Made by a program: the position numbers and the translations under genes. From NCBI GenBank assembly GCA_016271365.2, contig CM057456.1, positions 161,498,501 to 161,562,500 on the forward strand: a DNA stretch of 64,000 nt. The letters run 5' to 3'. The DNA comes from Neoceratodus forsteri (taxonomy: Eukaryota > Chordata > Ceratodontiformes > Ceratodontidae). This document shows, piece after piece, positions 55,533-64,000 of this stretch. The notes beneath the pieces are model-generated. The model did no database searches, had not been told where the DNA came from, and saw only the letters and a list, made by a program, of their open reading frames with translations. How positions within the stretch are numbered: position 1 is the first letter of the stretch; every line of letters begins with the position of its first letter.

Positions 55533-56030
55533 GATCTGTAGGTTTGGGTTCAGTTTCCTTCCAACCACCAAAGAAGTACTGCCTGTTGCCGCAACACCCA
55601 CCCACATCCTGATCTGTCCCCCTGGCCATACAACAAATCCCTCCTGGTGCTGCAACTCCCACCCGCGTATTAACATATTCCCCAGCCACAGGATAAGTTC
55701 CTACCGTAGCTCCCATCTGCCTTTTGACTGCAAATCCTCTTGCAACTCCCGCCTGCCTCCTGATATGTTCTCCGGTCAGTAGGCAGAAACAAATTTAGAG
55801 TACAGACTGACATACTGTGGTCTGTACATTAGACCTCTAAATTTGTGTCCTGATCATTTGAGGTGAAACTTTTTTGCTGCTACTTTTTTTCCACCATGCC
55901 TGTTCCATTGCAGTCTGACATTAAAGCAGCCTGTCTCATTATGGATGGCAAGGAGTACTTTGGAGTATGTTGCTCTTCACTTCTGTTTAAAACATCAGTT
56001 TAGGGAAATTAGCATAATTAGTAAACAATT
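55533..56030. other. C-rich segment with degenerate repeats; no gene
   Basis: Between 55570 and 55770 the pattern tgcaactcccRcc(t/c)g...tgatatgttc(c/t)cc occurs in about three diverged forms, suggesting an old minisatellite. The remainder is unassigned. Its last bases include the left copy of the target duplication atgtaagca (56031-56039). Confidence 0.45.
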
Positions 56031-56039
56031 ATGTAAGCA

Positions 56040-56711
56040 GGCCAGCCCGGTGGCACTGAGGGTTGAGGTGCTGGACGCCGCACCTCGCACCATGCCGGCA
56101 ACCCGGGTTCGGGAATGACCTCGGGCCGTTGGGGGTTGGCTGGGGCAGGAGAGGATCAAGTGTCCATAGGACTGCTCTCCTCTCCTGGAGGTGGGGGGGG
56201 TGTTACAGTCTTCTGCAGCTTGGGCGACCTCTAGCTGTGGATGGGGGTCGCACGCTGCAGGGACCACAATGGGGTATGGGAGCTACGGCAGACATCCTGT
56301 GGGCAGGTGCAGAAGTGTGTCCATCGCGAGCTGGACATGTCCTTGCACGTCCGAGCTCCTGGGGGAAAAAACGTGGAAAAACCCTGGCACCCGGGTAGGC
56401 GAAGGCCTGCCCACCTGACCCATCTACGCTCACCGTCAGACCCGCCTCATCCCTTCTGCGATTTCTCCATTCCACCTGGTGGCAACTTGGCCCTTAAGAT
56501 AGGGTGCCAGAAGCGTTGGAAAACCCTTACCGGGGGGGCTCAGAGCTGGGTAGTCTGTCACCAAAGAGGAACTGTAGGATGCCTTAAGTCGAAGGTAGGA
56601 AGCAGGGGGCCCTCAGACTGAGCGGGACAGTGGGTTGGATCTGGGGTAGAGCTGGAGAGACCTATGAGATCAGTGAAAGGAGTAAAGAAAATATACAAAA
56701 AAAAAATAATA
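56040..56711 (+). mobile_element. tRNA-derived SINE (ggccagcccggtgg family), copy 3
   Basis: Starts ggccagcccggtggcactga, carries atgccggcaacccgggttcg (B-box region), then gttggctggggcaggagagg, ctgcagcttgggcgacctct and a long body, ending in aaagaaaatatac and an A-run. The flanks are identical 9-mers, atgtaagca at 56031-56039 and 56712-56720, an unambiguous target duplication. At 672 bp it is the longest copy. Confidence 0.9.
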
Positions 56712-56720
56712 ATGTAAGCA

Positions 56721-57309
56721 AACATTTAGTTAGGGCAGCTGCAGGAGCGAAGGCAGAACCCAAGTGACTGACACCCCAAGACCAGAGGAGCAGCAGGTTG
56801 CAGACGAGACAGAGTAGAGGGTAGCACCCCAGTCAGGAGGTGAATACAAAACAGGAGCAGAGCAAACTGGATGTGGAGTGTCAGAGTAAACTTGCTTTTG
56901 TGACTTATACTGTGCTTGGAGTGTGAGGGAAACAAACAGGTCTGACACCAGGGGGATTGCAGTAAAACAAGTAATTAGTAATCATGCTATGATCTCATGG
57001 CAAGCTGTTTTGGCTTTTACAAGTTAGTCAGTGCTGGAATTGGTAGGGAAAGAAAATGAAAGCCAGACACCAAGGTGGTTAGAGAACAAGGAAATTCCAC
57101 TGAATAGCATTTGCGTCTAAAATTCTGAGAGCCCTTTTCAGTGTATACAACCTGTTCTGGGATTTCAAAATAACTTTCTTTCCCTAGTTTTACACAATGG
57201 GGGGCTGGATTAGAGCTACAACACATGTGAAGAATACAGTGTAAAAAGACCATGCTAAAGCTCCCACTGAGGCACTAAATGCAAACTCGGTTTGTAGGAT
57301 TAAAACACA
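56721..57309. other. No gene recognised
   Basis: Minus-strand frames up to 78 codons, none with a domain. It ends with ata (57307-57309), which matches the three bases after the next element. Confidence 0.45.
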
Positions 57310-59103
57310 TAGGGCTGGATATTCAAACTGCGCTATTTTGTGGCGCAAGCCCTTGCGCTGCACAAAATAGTTGCGCAGGGTTGTGTCCAGAGCGATGTTC
57401 AAAGGAGTTAGCCCTTGAGCGCTCCTTTGAATATCACCCCAGCCACAGCCACTGTGCATGGCGCAGTGGAACTTGCGCTACTGCAAGTTGTCCAGGTGGA
57501 GCATTCAACTTGCGGTGGTGCAAGTACCATTCGCCATCTTAAATCCCTATATTCAAAGGTGACATGCAAATGGGGCCATAATTCAATGCAAGGCGCGGGG
57601 GGGCCATTTGCATCTGATTACAGCCCCATTTGCATGCCATTAGCTTGCAGGTGCGCGATCCCGAGACTGCGCCTGGCACCTGCCAGGCAGCCCGTCGAGA
57701 CTGGCGCCTGCAGCCCGATCGCGGGCAAAACAGTGTGCAATCCCCACCACCCCCCACTGGCCTGATCGTGGGCATGGTTTAATCCCCCTCCCCACCAGCC
57801 CGATCGCGGGCAGCAATGTAGCTCCCAGAGCAGTCCTGGTGGTCAGTGGACGAAAAAGCCCGATCGCGGGCAGTAGTTGTTTAATAAACCTCCCCCGCCC
57901 GAATTCATCCCTGGTGGTCAGTGGCACATCGATCAGCGGGATGTAAATGTTGAACAACCGCTCCCGAACATAGCCCTGGTGGCTAATGTCCCCCCAACCC
58001 ACCACCATGAAGCCCCACCACCCGCTCCCCACCTGGCAGGCAGCATCCCACCTGCCTGCCGCCCCGCCGCCCGCCGACTGACTGCCGGTGAGGGCCTCTT
58101 ACGCCGGTAGTGCAGAACAGAGCCAATGGGTGTGCAGCCCATTCCATAAAAGCCGGTCCAGTTTTGTGAATGAATGAATGTATTCATTCACAAATCTGAA
58201 CTTATCATGTACAATATAGACTACGCCCATTGGCTCTTGCTCTGCACCAATGGGCATGCAGCCTACGGAGCAGTCAGGCGGTGAGCCCGGGTGGGATGCT
58301 GCTTGCCCGCTGGCTTGCCGGGGAGGGGAGCGGCTGCAGGTCTTTGTGGGTGGGTGGGTGGGGGACACTAGCCACCAGGACTATGTTCGGGAAGTTCAAC
58401 ATTTACATCCCGCGATCGGGATGTGCCACTGGACCACCAGGGATGAATTCGGCGGGGGGGGGGGTTTGTTAAACAACCACTGCCCATGATCGGGCTTTTC
58501 GGTCCACTGGACCACCAGGGATGAATGCCGGAGGAGGGGGCAGGGGTTTATTAAACAACTACTGCCTGCGATCGGGCTTTTGGGTCCACTGGACCACCAG
58601 GGATATGTACGGGAGGGGGGAGCCACATTGCTGCCCGCGATCGGGCTGGTGGGCTGGGGATTACACTATGCCCGCGATCGGGCCAGTGGGGGGTGGTGGT
58701 GGGATTTACAGTCGGCTGCCCGCGATCGGGCTGCGGGGGGGGCACAGGGACTGGGTTGGGGGCCAGCCACAGGTGGCAGCTGCTGTGTTGCGCCCTGCAA
58801 TGCAGCAGCTCACCTGTGGGTGGCCCTCAACTTAAACCTTTTTTTGGCTCAAAGTTGTGCAGGCGCAGGTTGGGGGTTGAGCCTGCACAACTCTACACAG
58901 CCCTGCTGAATATCGGGCTGTGCAGTTTATGCATGGTTCCTCCCCTTCCAGTTCAGCATGCATTCATTTGCATTGCGCTGTTGCTCAGCATGTTTTCTGT
59001 GGCGCAACTGCCTCCTGCTGAATATGGCAGAATGGAGCAAGTTCGGACTTGTGCAGGCGCAACCCTATTGTGCATGGTGCAACCCTTTTGAATATCTGGG
59101 CCA
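57310..59103. mobile_element. GC-rich foldback element with CGATCG palindrome clusters
   Basis: The ends are inverted (gggctggatattcaaa and, reversed, ggcccagatattcaaa) and are flanked by ata on both sides. The inner 57838-58530 is a large imperfect palindrome centred near 58178 (tttgtgaatgaat / attcattcacaaa). Long arm matches such as ccaccaggactatgttcggg correspond to cccgaacatagccctggtgg. cccgatcgcggg occurs in the left arm (57714, 57799, 57859) and its complement cccgcgatcggg in the right arm (58409, 58633, 58671, 58719), with several near matches. There is no credible gene. The 3-bp duplication suggests a non-autonomous PIF/Harbinger-like element. Confidence 0.8.
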
Positions 59104-59106
59104 TAA

Positions 59107-59178
59107 AGAATAAAAGCACGTTCAAAACAGGCCCCAAATGTTTTCGAGCTTCACACAGCTCTTTCTCAAGGTACTTGA
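59107..59178 (-). mobile_element. Dispersed vertebrate repeat (aagagctctgtg motif), fragment
   Basis: On the minus strand, cttgagaaagagctgtgtga and agctcgaaaacatt parallel the aagagctctgtg...gaaagctt part of the repeat at 4978 and 12105. The ttggtccaataaaa part is not present. Confidence 0.45.
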
Positions 59179-59470
59179 TGTCGTGATGTCAGAATGATAC
59201 CACAACAACTTTTCATGACCTTTGAACTGTACCTCTGCAGCAGTTTGGAGTGTATGGAAATCCATACACAATAGGGTCCAGTCATAAACTATAACTTACG
59301 TGCCACCAGCATGTTAAGGACAAATTGATATTAAGGACAGATTGTTTGGACCCAAGTTGGTTCTTAATAGATGAGCTTGATTGTAATTATAAAAAAAAAT
59401 AACTGTAATGCCCTGATCTCATGTTAAATTGGTTAGTTTCTTGGCTGTTGCTGGGTGGCTGAGAAGTTGT
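59179..59470. other. No gene recognised
   Basis: Unassigned sequence with a short A-run near 59392. Confidence 0.45.
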
Positions 59471-59955
59471 CTGTGAGGGGGATGGGAGTGGAGGAATTTT
59501 TACTGGGGAGGCAGACAAGCATCTGTGCTAGGAATGGGGGGGGCATTTTTACTAGGGAGGTTGACAAGCAACTTTGCTGGGAGTGGGGAGACTGTTTGCT
59601 AGAGAGGTGGACAAGCATCTGTGCTGAGAATGGGTGTGGGGGAATTTTTGCTAGGGTGGTGGCCAGGCGTCTGCTGGGAATGGGAGCAGGGTGTTTTTAC
59701 TAGGGGAAATAGACAGGTGTCTGTGCTGGGAGTATGCGTGGGGGGAATTTTTGCTAGGGAGATGGGCAGGCGTCTGTCCTGGGAATGGGAGTTGTGGAAA
59801 TTTTGGTAGGGAGGCAGACAAGTGTCTGTTCTAGGAACGGGGCATTTTTGCTAGGAAGGCCAACAAAAGTCTGTGTTGGGAATTGGAGTGGAGAAATGTT
59901 TGCTAGGGAGGCTGACAAGCATCTGCTGGGAATGGGAGGGGTGGATTTTTTTGCT
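59471..59955 (+). repeat. Minisatellite, ~45-60-bp unit, about nine copies
   Basis: Units share tttttgctagggaggc(a/t)gacaag, (c)(a/g)tctgtgctgggaatggg(a)g and a G-rich spacer. Copies are clear at about 59500, 59550, 59600, 59645, 59690, 59745, 59805, 59850 and 59905. Unit length varies between 40 and 60 bases. The array is broken at ~59955 by a SINE and resumes at 60405-60482. Peptides read through it are themselves repetitive and are not coding evidence. Confidence 0.85.
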
Positions 59956-60061
59956 ATGGGGGGGGCGGCAGTATGCCTAAAGGTTAAAGTAATGAGCTGT
60001 GAATGAGTTTGGTACATCCAGCAGACTTGGGTTTGAGTCCCACAACCTCTGCTTATATAAT
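59956..60061 (+). mobile_element. MIR/CORE-like SINE, 5' part
   Basis: The tRNA-like head ggcggcagtatgcctaaagg is followed by a B-box-like gggtttgagtcc near 60031 and acctctgctt, the MIR-type start. The element is interrupted at 60062 by a CR1 3' end. Its continuation at 60305-60404 (atcacttaatctcccctgtg) has the MIR-type cacttaacctctctgtgcc pattern and ends in an A-run. Confidence 0.65.
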
Positions 60062-60304
60062 GTATAGAGACATAAAACATAGAATTTGATGGGAAATAAG
60101 GACCTCTTGTCCCATCCAGTCTGTCCATTTCTCCCTACCTTCACTATTACTACAGACTGTACCCAATGTAAAGCTCTCACCATTCCTTTCCACTGTGATT
60201 CTCTTGTGCTTATCCCATGCATTCTTGAACCCCACCACTGTTTCCTCCCCCATCACCTCTGCTGGAAGGCTGTTCCAGGAATCTACCACTCTTTCTGAGC
60301 AAAT
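60062..60304 (-). mobile_element. CR1 LINE, 3' end
   Basis: The plus strand begins agagacataaaacatagaat and includes cccatccagtctgtccattt, the reverse complement of the CR1 3' signature. On the minus strand the frame reads CSERVVDSWNSLPAEVMGEE, then TVVGFKNAWDKHKRITVE, the C terminus of CR1 ORF2. It is truncated at ~240 bp. It lies inside a MIR-like SINE that lies inside a minisatellite. Confidence 0.85.
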
Positions 60305-60404
60305 CACTTAATCTCCCCTGTGCTCCTGAATTGCTTCTGAAAGACATTCCACCTAGTAGGCCTTAATCTGATTACCAAATTAATAATTTAATCCAAAAAA
60401 AAAA
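60305..60404 (+). mobile_element. MIR/CORE-like SINE, 3' part
   Basis: The segment atcacttaatctcccctgtg, ctcctgaattgcttctg continues the SINE interrupted at 60061. It ends with the A-run at 60394-60404, after which the minisatellite resumes. Confidence 0.6.
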
Positions 60405-60485
60405 AGTCTGCGATGGGAATGGGGGATTTTTGCTAGGGAGGCTAACCGTTGTCTGTGCTGGGAATGGGAGGGTGGATTTTAACAC
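60405..60485 (+). repeat. Minisatellite, resumed (about 1.5 units)
   Basis: gatgggaatgggggattttt, gctagggaggctaacc and gtctgtgctgggaatgggag match the unit of 59471-59955. Confidence 0.8.
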
Positions 60486-61774
60486 CAGTAGGAAATTGAA
60501 CAAGCAGAGTATTTTGGGGTCATTTTGATGCTGTGCTGTTGCACATTTTAAGACAGAGGGATTTAATTTAGCCTTTCTGTGGGTAAAAATCGAGAGGGGG
60601 GGATTTACTTGGATAAAAGACACAGTTGCAAATCTGGTGCTGGTAAGGGTGACAGTAGATAATGCTTACGTCTGACATGCTAGGATTAACTTTGTGGGAC
60701 CAGCTCCCTCAGGTTACAAATAATGGAGATGGGGATGTTAATTCAGGACAGGACTGTCTCAAACGAGTAACTGTTGCACTGCAGTTATAGCCACCTTCTT
60801 CAGAGACGCAGTTACAAATCAATGCTTAATTCTGACGACATGTTTTCTGCTGTCAAAAACCACCATAAACTCGAACATGGGTACTGTCATACAGCAGATA
60901 AAAGATCACACATTGATAAGATTTGCGATCATATAAGTCAGACTGAGTAAGAAGCTTTCTGAATGTTCAATTAAAAAAAAGTTGTTAAATTTCCATGTGT
61001 GTCTAGGCAAAATATTGGTGCTGTATAGGCATTAATTTTAGTGGACAGTTAAAAAAAAAAAAAATCATACTTTTTCCTTTTACCTTCTTTTCACTCAGTT
61101 GGATCTAATCTTAATGACAGGCGGTGTACAATTGCTTATATTTTACAGCAGAGGTCTGTAATTGTGTCTTGTAGCTTGGACTATGGAGAAGCTGCTTCAG
61201 GTTTTTAATCAGACTAGAAAAAGACCCTAACAGTCTATCCAGTCTGTCCCTAGGCTAATTTTTGAAGCACACCTGTGTTTAGGTCCCTCTCCAGTGCTAG
61301 CACATCTCACCTTTTGCTGGCTGACCTGCACTTTGTACTTTTTATACAGCAATAATGTCAGCCTACCATAAAATCCTGTTTGCCTTCATATGTGAGATAT
61401 TATTAACCTAGGTAACTTGGAATGGAGCAACAAGCTGAAAATACTTATTGGCTGGCCCGCTTGCACAGTGGTATCTTGCAGTGCCAGCAGCCTCTGTTTG
61501 TTGGAGGCTGGCTGACAAAGGATTGAGTGCCTCAGAGACGGCTAAAGGAAGCAAAGGGATGGTCATCAGGGCAAAGAAGAACACAGCTGTGCACTGTCAG
61601 GGTGTCAAAAGGAGGAAAGGATTCTTAGGTGTATCAGGGAAAACTGAAAGATTGGGGGGGAGATTCAGACTACCAGAGGAGGGAGGGTTGTAGAGGATGA
61701 TGAGCAGAAGGTTAATGTTTTAAACAGGTCTGCTTGGTGTTCATGGTGGAGGATGAAGGGCCTCTACAAAATAG
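60486..61774. other. No gene recognised; possible CR1 tail trace
   Basis: Near 61215-61250, agaaaaagaccctaacagtc and tatccagtctgtccc resemble the reverse complement of a CR1 3' end, but only over about 40 bases. A-runs occur at 60971 and 61050. No gene was recognised. Confidence 0.4.
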
Positions 61775-62359
61775 TTTTTTTTATTATTATTGATTTATTT
61801 ATTCATCTGTTAACCAGGTGGGTACACTGATCCCAGGGGCTGTTTTCAGGTATGACCCGGGCCACAAAGATCGTAAATAACAAGGTAAAAAGGAAATGGG
61901 TACAGAAGATAACAGGATACAGTCAGTAGTTACAAATACATTGACTGACACGAAACAGAAGGTGCAGAATTGAGCAGATTGGGTATAAGGTGACCTTGGT
62001 GCAGCAGTTGTAGTGCATCGTCTATGTGGCAGTGCAATGCCCAACACACGATATTATAATAAAAGCAGTTTACGGTGTCCGATATCATAGTAATAACAAT
62101 TTCCAGAGTAAATTGTGGTATCTCGGTTGTCACAACAACGGTGAGGGATGAACAGATGCTTCGCCCTTGGACGGGTTCAGGTTGTCATCGGGAGGGGGCA
62201 TTACAGGTGATGGTGGCAGTGAGGTAAGTCTTGTAGTGGTATTTAAATAGGGGGTTATGATCCCGGATTCCATAGTGGAGCAGTTAGGCTGTTCCAAAGA
62301 TTTGGGGCAGCTGAGGAGAAGGCCTTCTGGCCCCATACATGTGGTAACTTGTGGGCACT

Positions 62360-62731
62360 CTAATGGTAGACTGGCAGAGGTCTGGATGGCATGGCTTTGG
62401 CCTGATTAAGGGGGAATGGGGACAGCTGTTTTTCTCTGATGGATTTGTCAGTGAGGCAGCCTAGGAGGTAGTCCCGGCAGGCCTGAAGCGGGAACCAACC
62501 TAGGGCCTGGTAGAGGGAACAGTGATGCGTGGTGTAAGGGGCCATGAAGAAAAACCTGCAGCTACTGTTGTAGATTATGTTTAGTCTGTGCAGACAGTAG
62601 GAAGAAGTTTGCGTGTAGATGGGAGAGCAGTAGTCCAGCAAGGGGAGCAAGATGCCCTGGAAAGTGGTGAGTCTGACTTCGGGGATCATGAAATATGTGA
62701 GCCAGTAACTAATTCCTAGTCTCTGGTTCAT
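62360..62731 (-). pseudogene. LINE copy 3, C-terminal region
   Basis: A 123-codon frame begins MNQRLGISYWLTYFMI and contains LLPLLDYCSPIYTQTSSY, LNIIYNSSCRFFF and GWFPLQACRDY. The spacing matches the SxxDYGL, LNKACRL and GWLPL blocks of copies 1 and 2, although the sequence is more diverged. Confidence 0.75.
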
Positions 62732-62999
62732 GTCCCGAACTGCAAGTCCAAAGTGGTCAGAGAAAGTCAGGGAGGGTCGTAGTTGACTCCCAGATATTTG
62801 AAGGTTGTTACTAACTCAAGGGTGAGCTGTCAGGGGACAGGATGTGGAAAGAAGGTAGGGTCTCCAGCTCACCTAGCTAGTCTGGGTTTCTGATTGAACA
62901 GCATGGCCTTAATCTTCTGGGCATTTACCAAGAGTCTTTTGGCAATGAACAATTGTTGGGTGGTGCCAAAGGTTTCCGTAAGTGTCGATGAAAGTTCGT

Positions 63000-63720
63000 C
63001 CGTGGTCTTTGCACTATGTAAAGGATAAGGTCATCAGTGTATAGTAGCAAATTGCACGTGATACCATCTCTGGGGAAAAAAGTTGACAAACAGGGAAAAC
63101 GAGGTCAGTCCAAGTATGGATTCTTGTGGGAACCCAGTGTGAGCCTCTTCAGTACTGGAAATTGCCCCCTTCCCCACAGACCACCTGGGTATATCCAGAG
63201 CGGTAGTTGCCGAACCATGCTGTGGATGCAGTGGAGCTCCCAGCACTGTTTGGCTTACTTAGCAGGATGTTATGATCCATCAGGTTGAAGGCCTTGGTGA
63301 GATCCACAGAGATGGCACCAGTGAGATTGCCTTCATCCATGCCTCTGAAAATGTGATCAGTGAAGCAGGCAGTACGGTGGTGATTCTGTGTTCTTTCCTA
63401 AAGTTGTGTTGTTGGGGCTAGAGGAGATTGTACTCAGATACATGATCTGAGATTTGCTGGTACACAAAACATTTCAAGGATTTTGCTCAGGTGGGAGAAG
63501 ATGGAGATGGGGTGGTAACTGCAACTAGCATAGGATCATCAGCCTTAAGGGTGAGAATGACTTTGATTTGTTGCCAGATATAGGGGGTATGGAATAGGAG
63601 GTAAGGGGTAGATTAAATACTGTAGCCAGAGGTTTGGCAATAACGTGGGCTACAAGCTTTAGGAATCGCGGGTTGAGGCCATCATTGCCGGTGCTACCCT
63701 GGTTGGGGAGAGTCATGAAG
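63000..63720 (-). pseudogene. LINE copy 3, reverse transcriptase
   Basis: Fragments include GNDGLNPRFLKLVAHVIAKP (63525-63716), GAISVDLTKAFNLMDHNILL (63149-63340, the KAFD region as KAFN), TGFPQESILGLTSFSLFVN (63034-63246, motif B diverged) and, in another frame near 63015-63050, NLLLYTDDLILY. The active site is Y-T-D-D, so both aspartates remain. Frameshifts separate each block. Confidence 0.8.
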
Positions 63721-63803
63721 AGCTTACGAGTTTCTTGTGGGGAGATGGCCTTTAAGTGAAAGGGTGAGATGCTCGGGTTCTCATTGATCTGGTCAAAAGG
63801 ACA

Positions 63804-64000
63804 TCAGACTATGTCGCAGAGGGTAAGTTTAGTGAGGTAGTCAGACGGGTTTGTGCATTTGATGTTAAGGGCTTGGGCAATTTTGGACTGGTCAGTTAAA
63901 GATACTGTCCCTGTATCAAGTTTTTGGTCCCAGGTGAGATAGTGGAGTTCACTGCCAACAAGAAATATTTTGGGTTGCCAGGGTTGCAAGATTGGAGATT
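63804..64000 (-). pseudogene. LINE copy 3, linker upstream of the polymerase (runs off the window)
   Basis: A 61-codon frame (63804-63989) with QPKIFLVGSELHYLTWDQ and LTDQSKIAQALNIKCTNPSD corresponds in position to the NFWRNLKDL..TNTFNYAF linker of copy 1. It is continuous with the window edge. Confidence 0.6.

Larger units (their letters stand above)
61775..64000 (-). mobile_element. Jockey-superfamily (L2/CR1-like) LINE, copy 3, 3' half
   Basis: The A/T-rich tail (ttttttttattattattgat) lies at 61775-61800, as in copies 1 and 2. Going upstream on the minus strand come a ~560-base 3' UTR, the C-terminal region (62360-62731), the polymerase (63000-63720) and the endonuclease-polymerase linker (63804-64000). 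The endonuclease would lie beyond the window end. Frames are broken repeatedly. Confidence 0.85.

Noticed and set aside
56040..56711. Overlapping 75-126-codon frames as genes
   Set aside because: They fall entirely inside a SINE copy with a 9-bp target duplication.
57539..58909. Multiple GC-rich open frames on both strands
   Set aside because: They arise from the palindromic repeat modules; none carries a domain and the same peptides recur in opposite frames.
59455..59809. A repetitive secreted or structural protein
   Set aside because: The peptide repeats mirror the ~55-bp minisatellite and the frame changes between units.

Overview
This window looks like nuclear DNA from a non-mammalian vertebrate with a large, repeat-rich genome. 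It carries CR1, L2-like, 2A-bearing Jockey-superfamily and L1/Tx1-like LINEs, vertebrate hAT DNA transposons, a MIR-like SINE and a SINE with the widespread V-SINE-type body. Codons are riddled with stops and frameshifts, and there is no operon-like layout. An amphibian such as a caecilian, another lobe-finned lineage, or a reptile would fit; the sequence alone does not decide. I found no convincing exon of a host protein gene, no rRNA, no functional tRNA gene and no CRISPR array. The window is best read as intergenic or deep intronic DNA built by successive transposon insertions.

Layout. 0-5 kb: tRNA-like SINE traces, a ~225-bp tandem repeat (1.87-2.69 and 3.67-4.17 kb) broken by other DNA, a 46-bp minisatellite, a MIR-like SINE and a V-SINE-type body. 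5-7.3 kb: mostly unassigned. 7.3-10.7 kb: a decayed Jockey-superfamily LINE on the minus strand. 10.7-15.8 kb: unique AT-rich DNA with L2 and CR1 3' ends. 15.8-16.7 kb: an array of alternately inverted ~145-bp modules. 19.2-23.3 kb: an old dispersed repeat, an L2 element and a CR1 tail. 25.4-34.4 kb: an L1/Tx1-like LINE on the plus strand, split by a 5'-complete CR1 (27.0-30.6 kb) and a 5'-truncated CR1 (32.1-33.6 kb). 34.9-38.6 kb: an inverted copy of the 19-kb dispersed repeat, and an ~75-bp minisatellite carrying a hAT MITE with an 8-bp target duplication. 38.4-46.3 kb: a stack of insertions (V-SINE, LINE, tRNA-SINE, CR1) with the same short minisatellite motif on both sides. 47-47.7 kb: an old CR1. 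48.35-53.36 kb: a complete but disabled hAT transposon with terminal inverted repeats and target duplication. 53.5-56.7 kb: two copies of a tRNA-derived SINE around another CR1. 57.3-59.1 kb: a GC-rich 1.8-kb foldback element full of CGATCG palindromes. 59.4-60.5 kb: a ~55-bp minisatellite holding a SINE that itself holds a CR1 tail. 61.8-64 kb: the 3' half of a third Jockey-superfamily LINE, which continues past the window end.

The coding remnants are replication enzymes of mobile elements: apurinic-type endonuclease plus reverse transcriptase for the LINEs, a zinc-finger/esterase-like ORF1 for the CR1, and a BED-finger hAT transposase. SINEs and MITEs would have depended on such enzymes in trans. 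Every long reading frame examined is broken or has lost a catalytic residue. The most notable observations are the NPGP (2A-like) motif at the head of one LINE polyprotein, the two palindromic structures (15.8 and 57.3 kb), the newly delimited SINE family with three target-duplication-flanked copies, and the well-resolved nesting histories.
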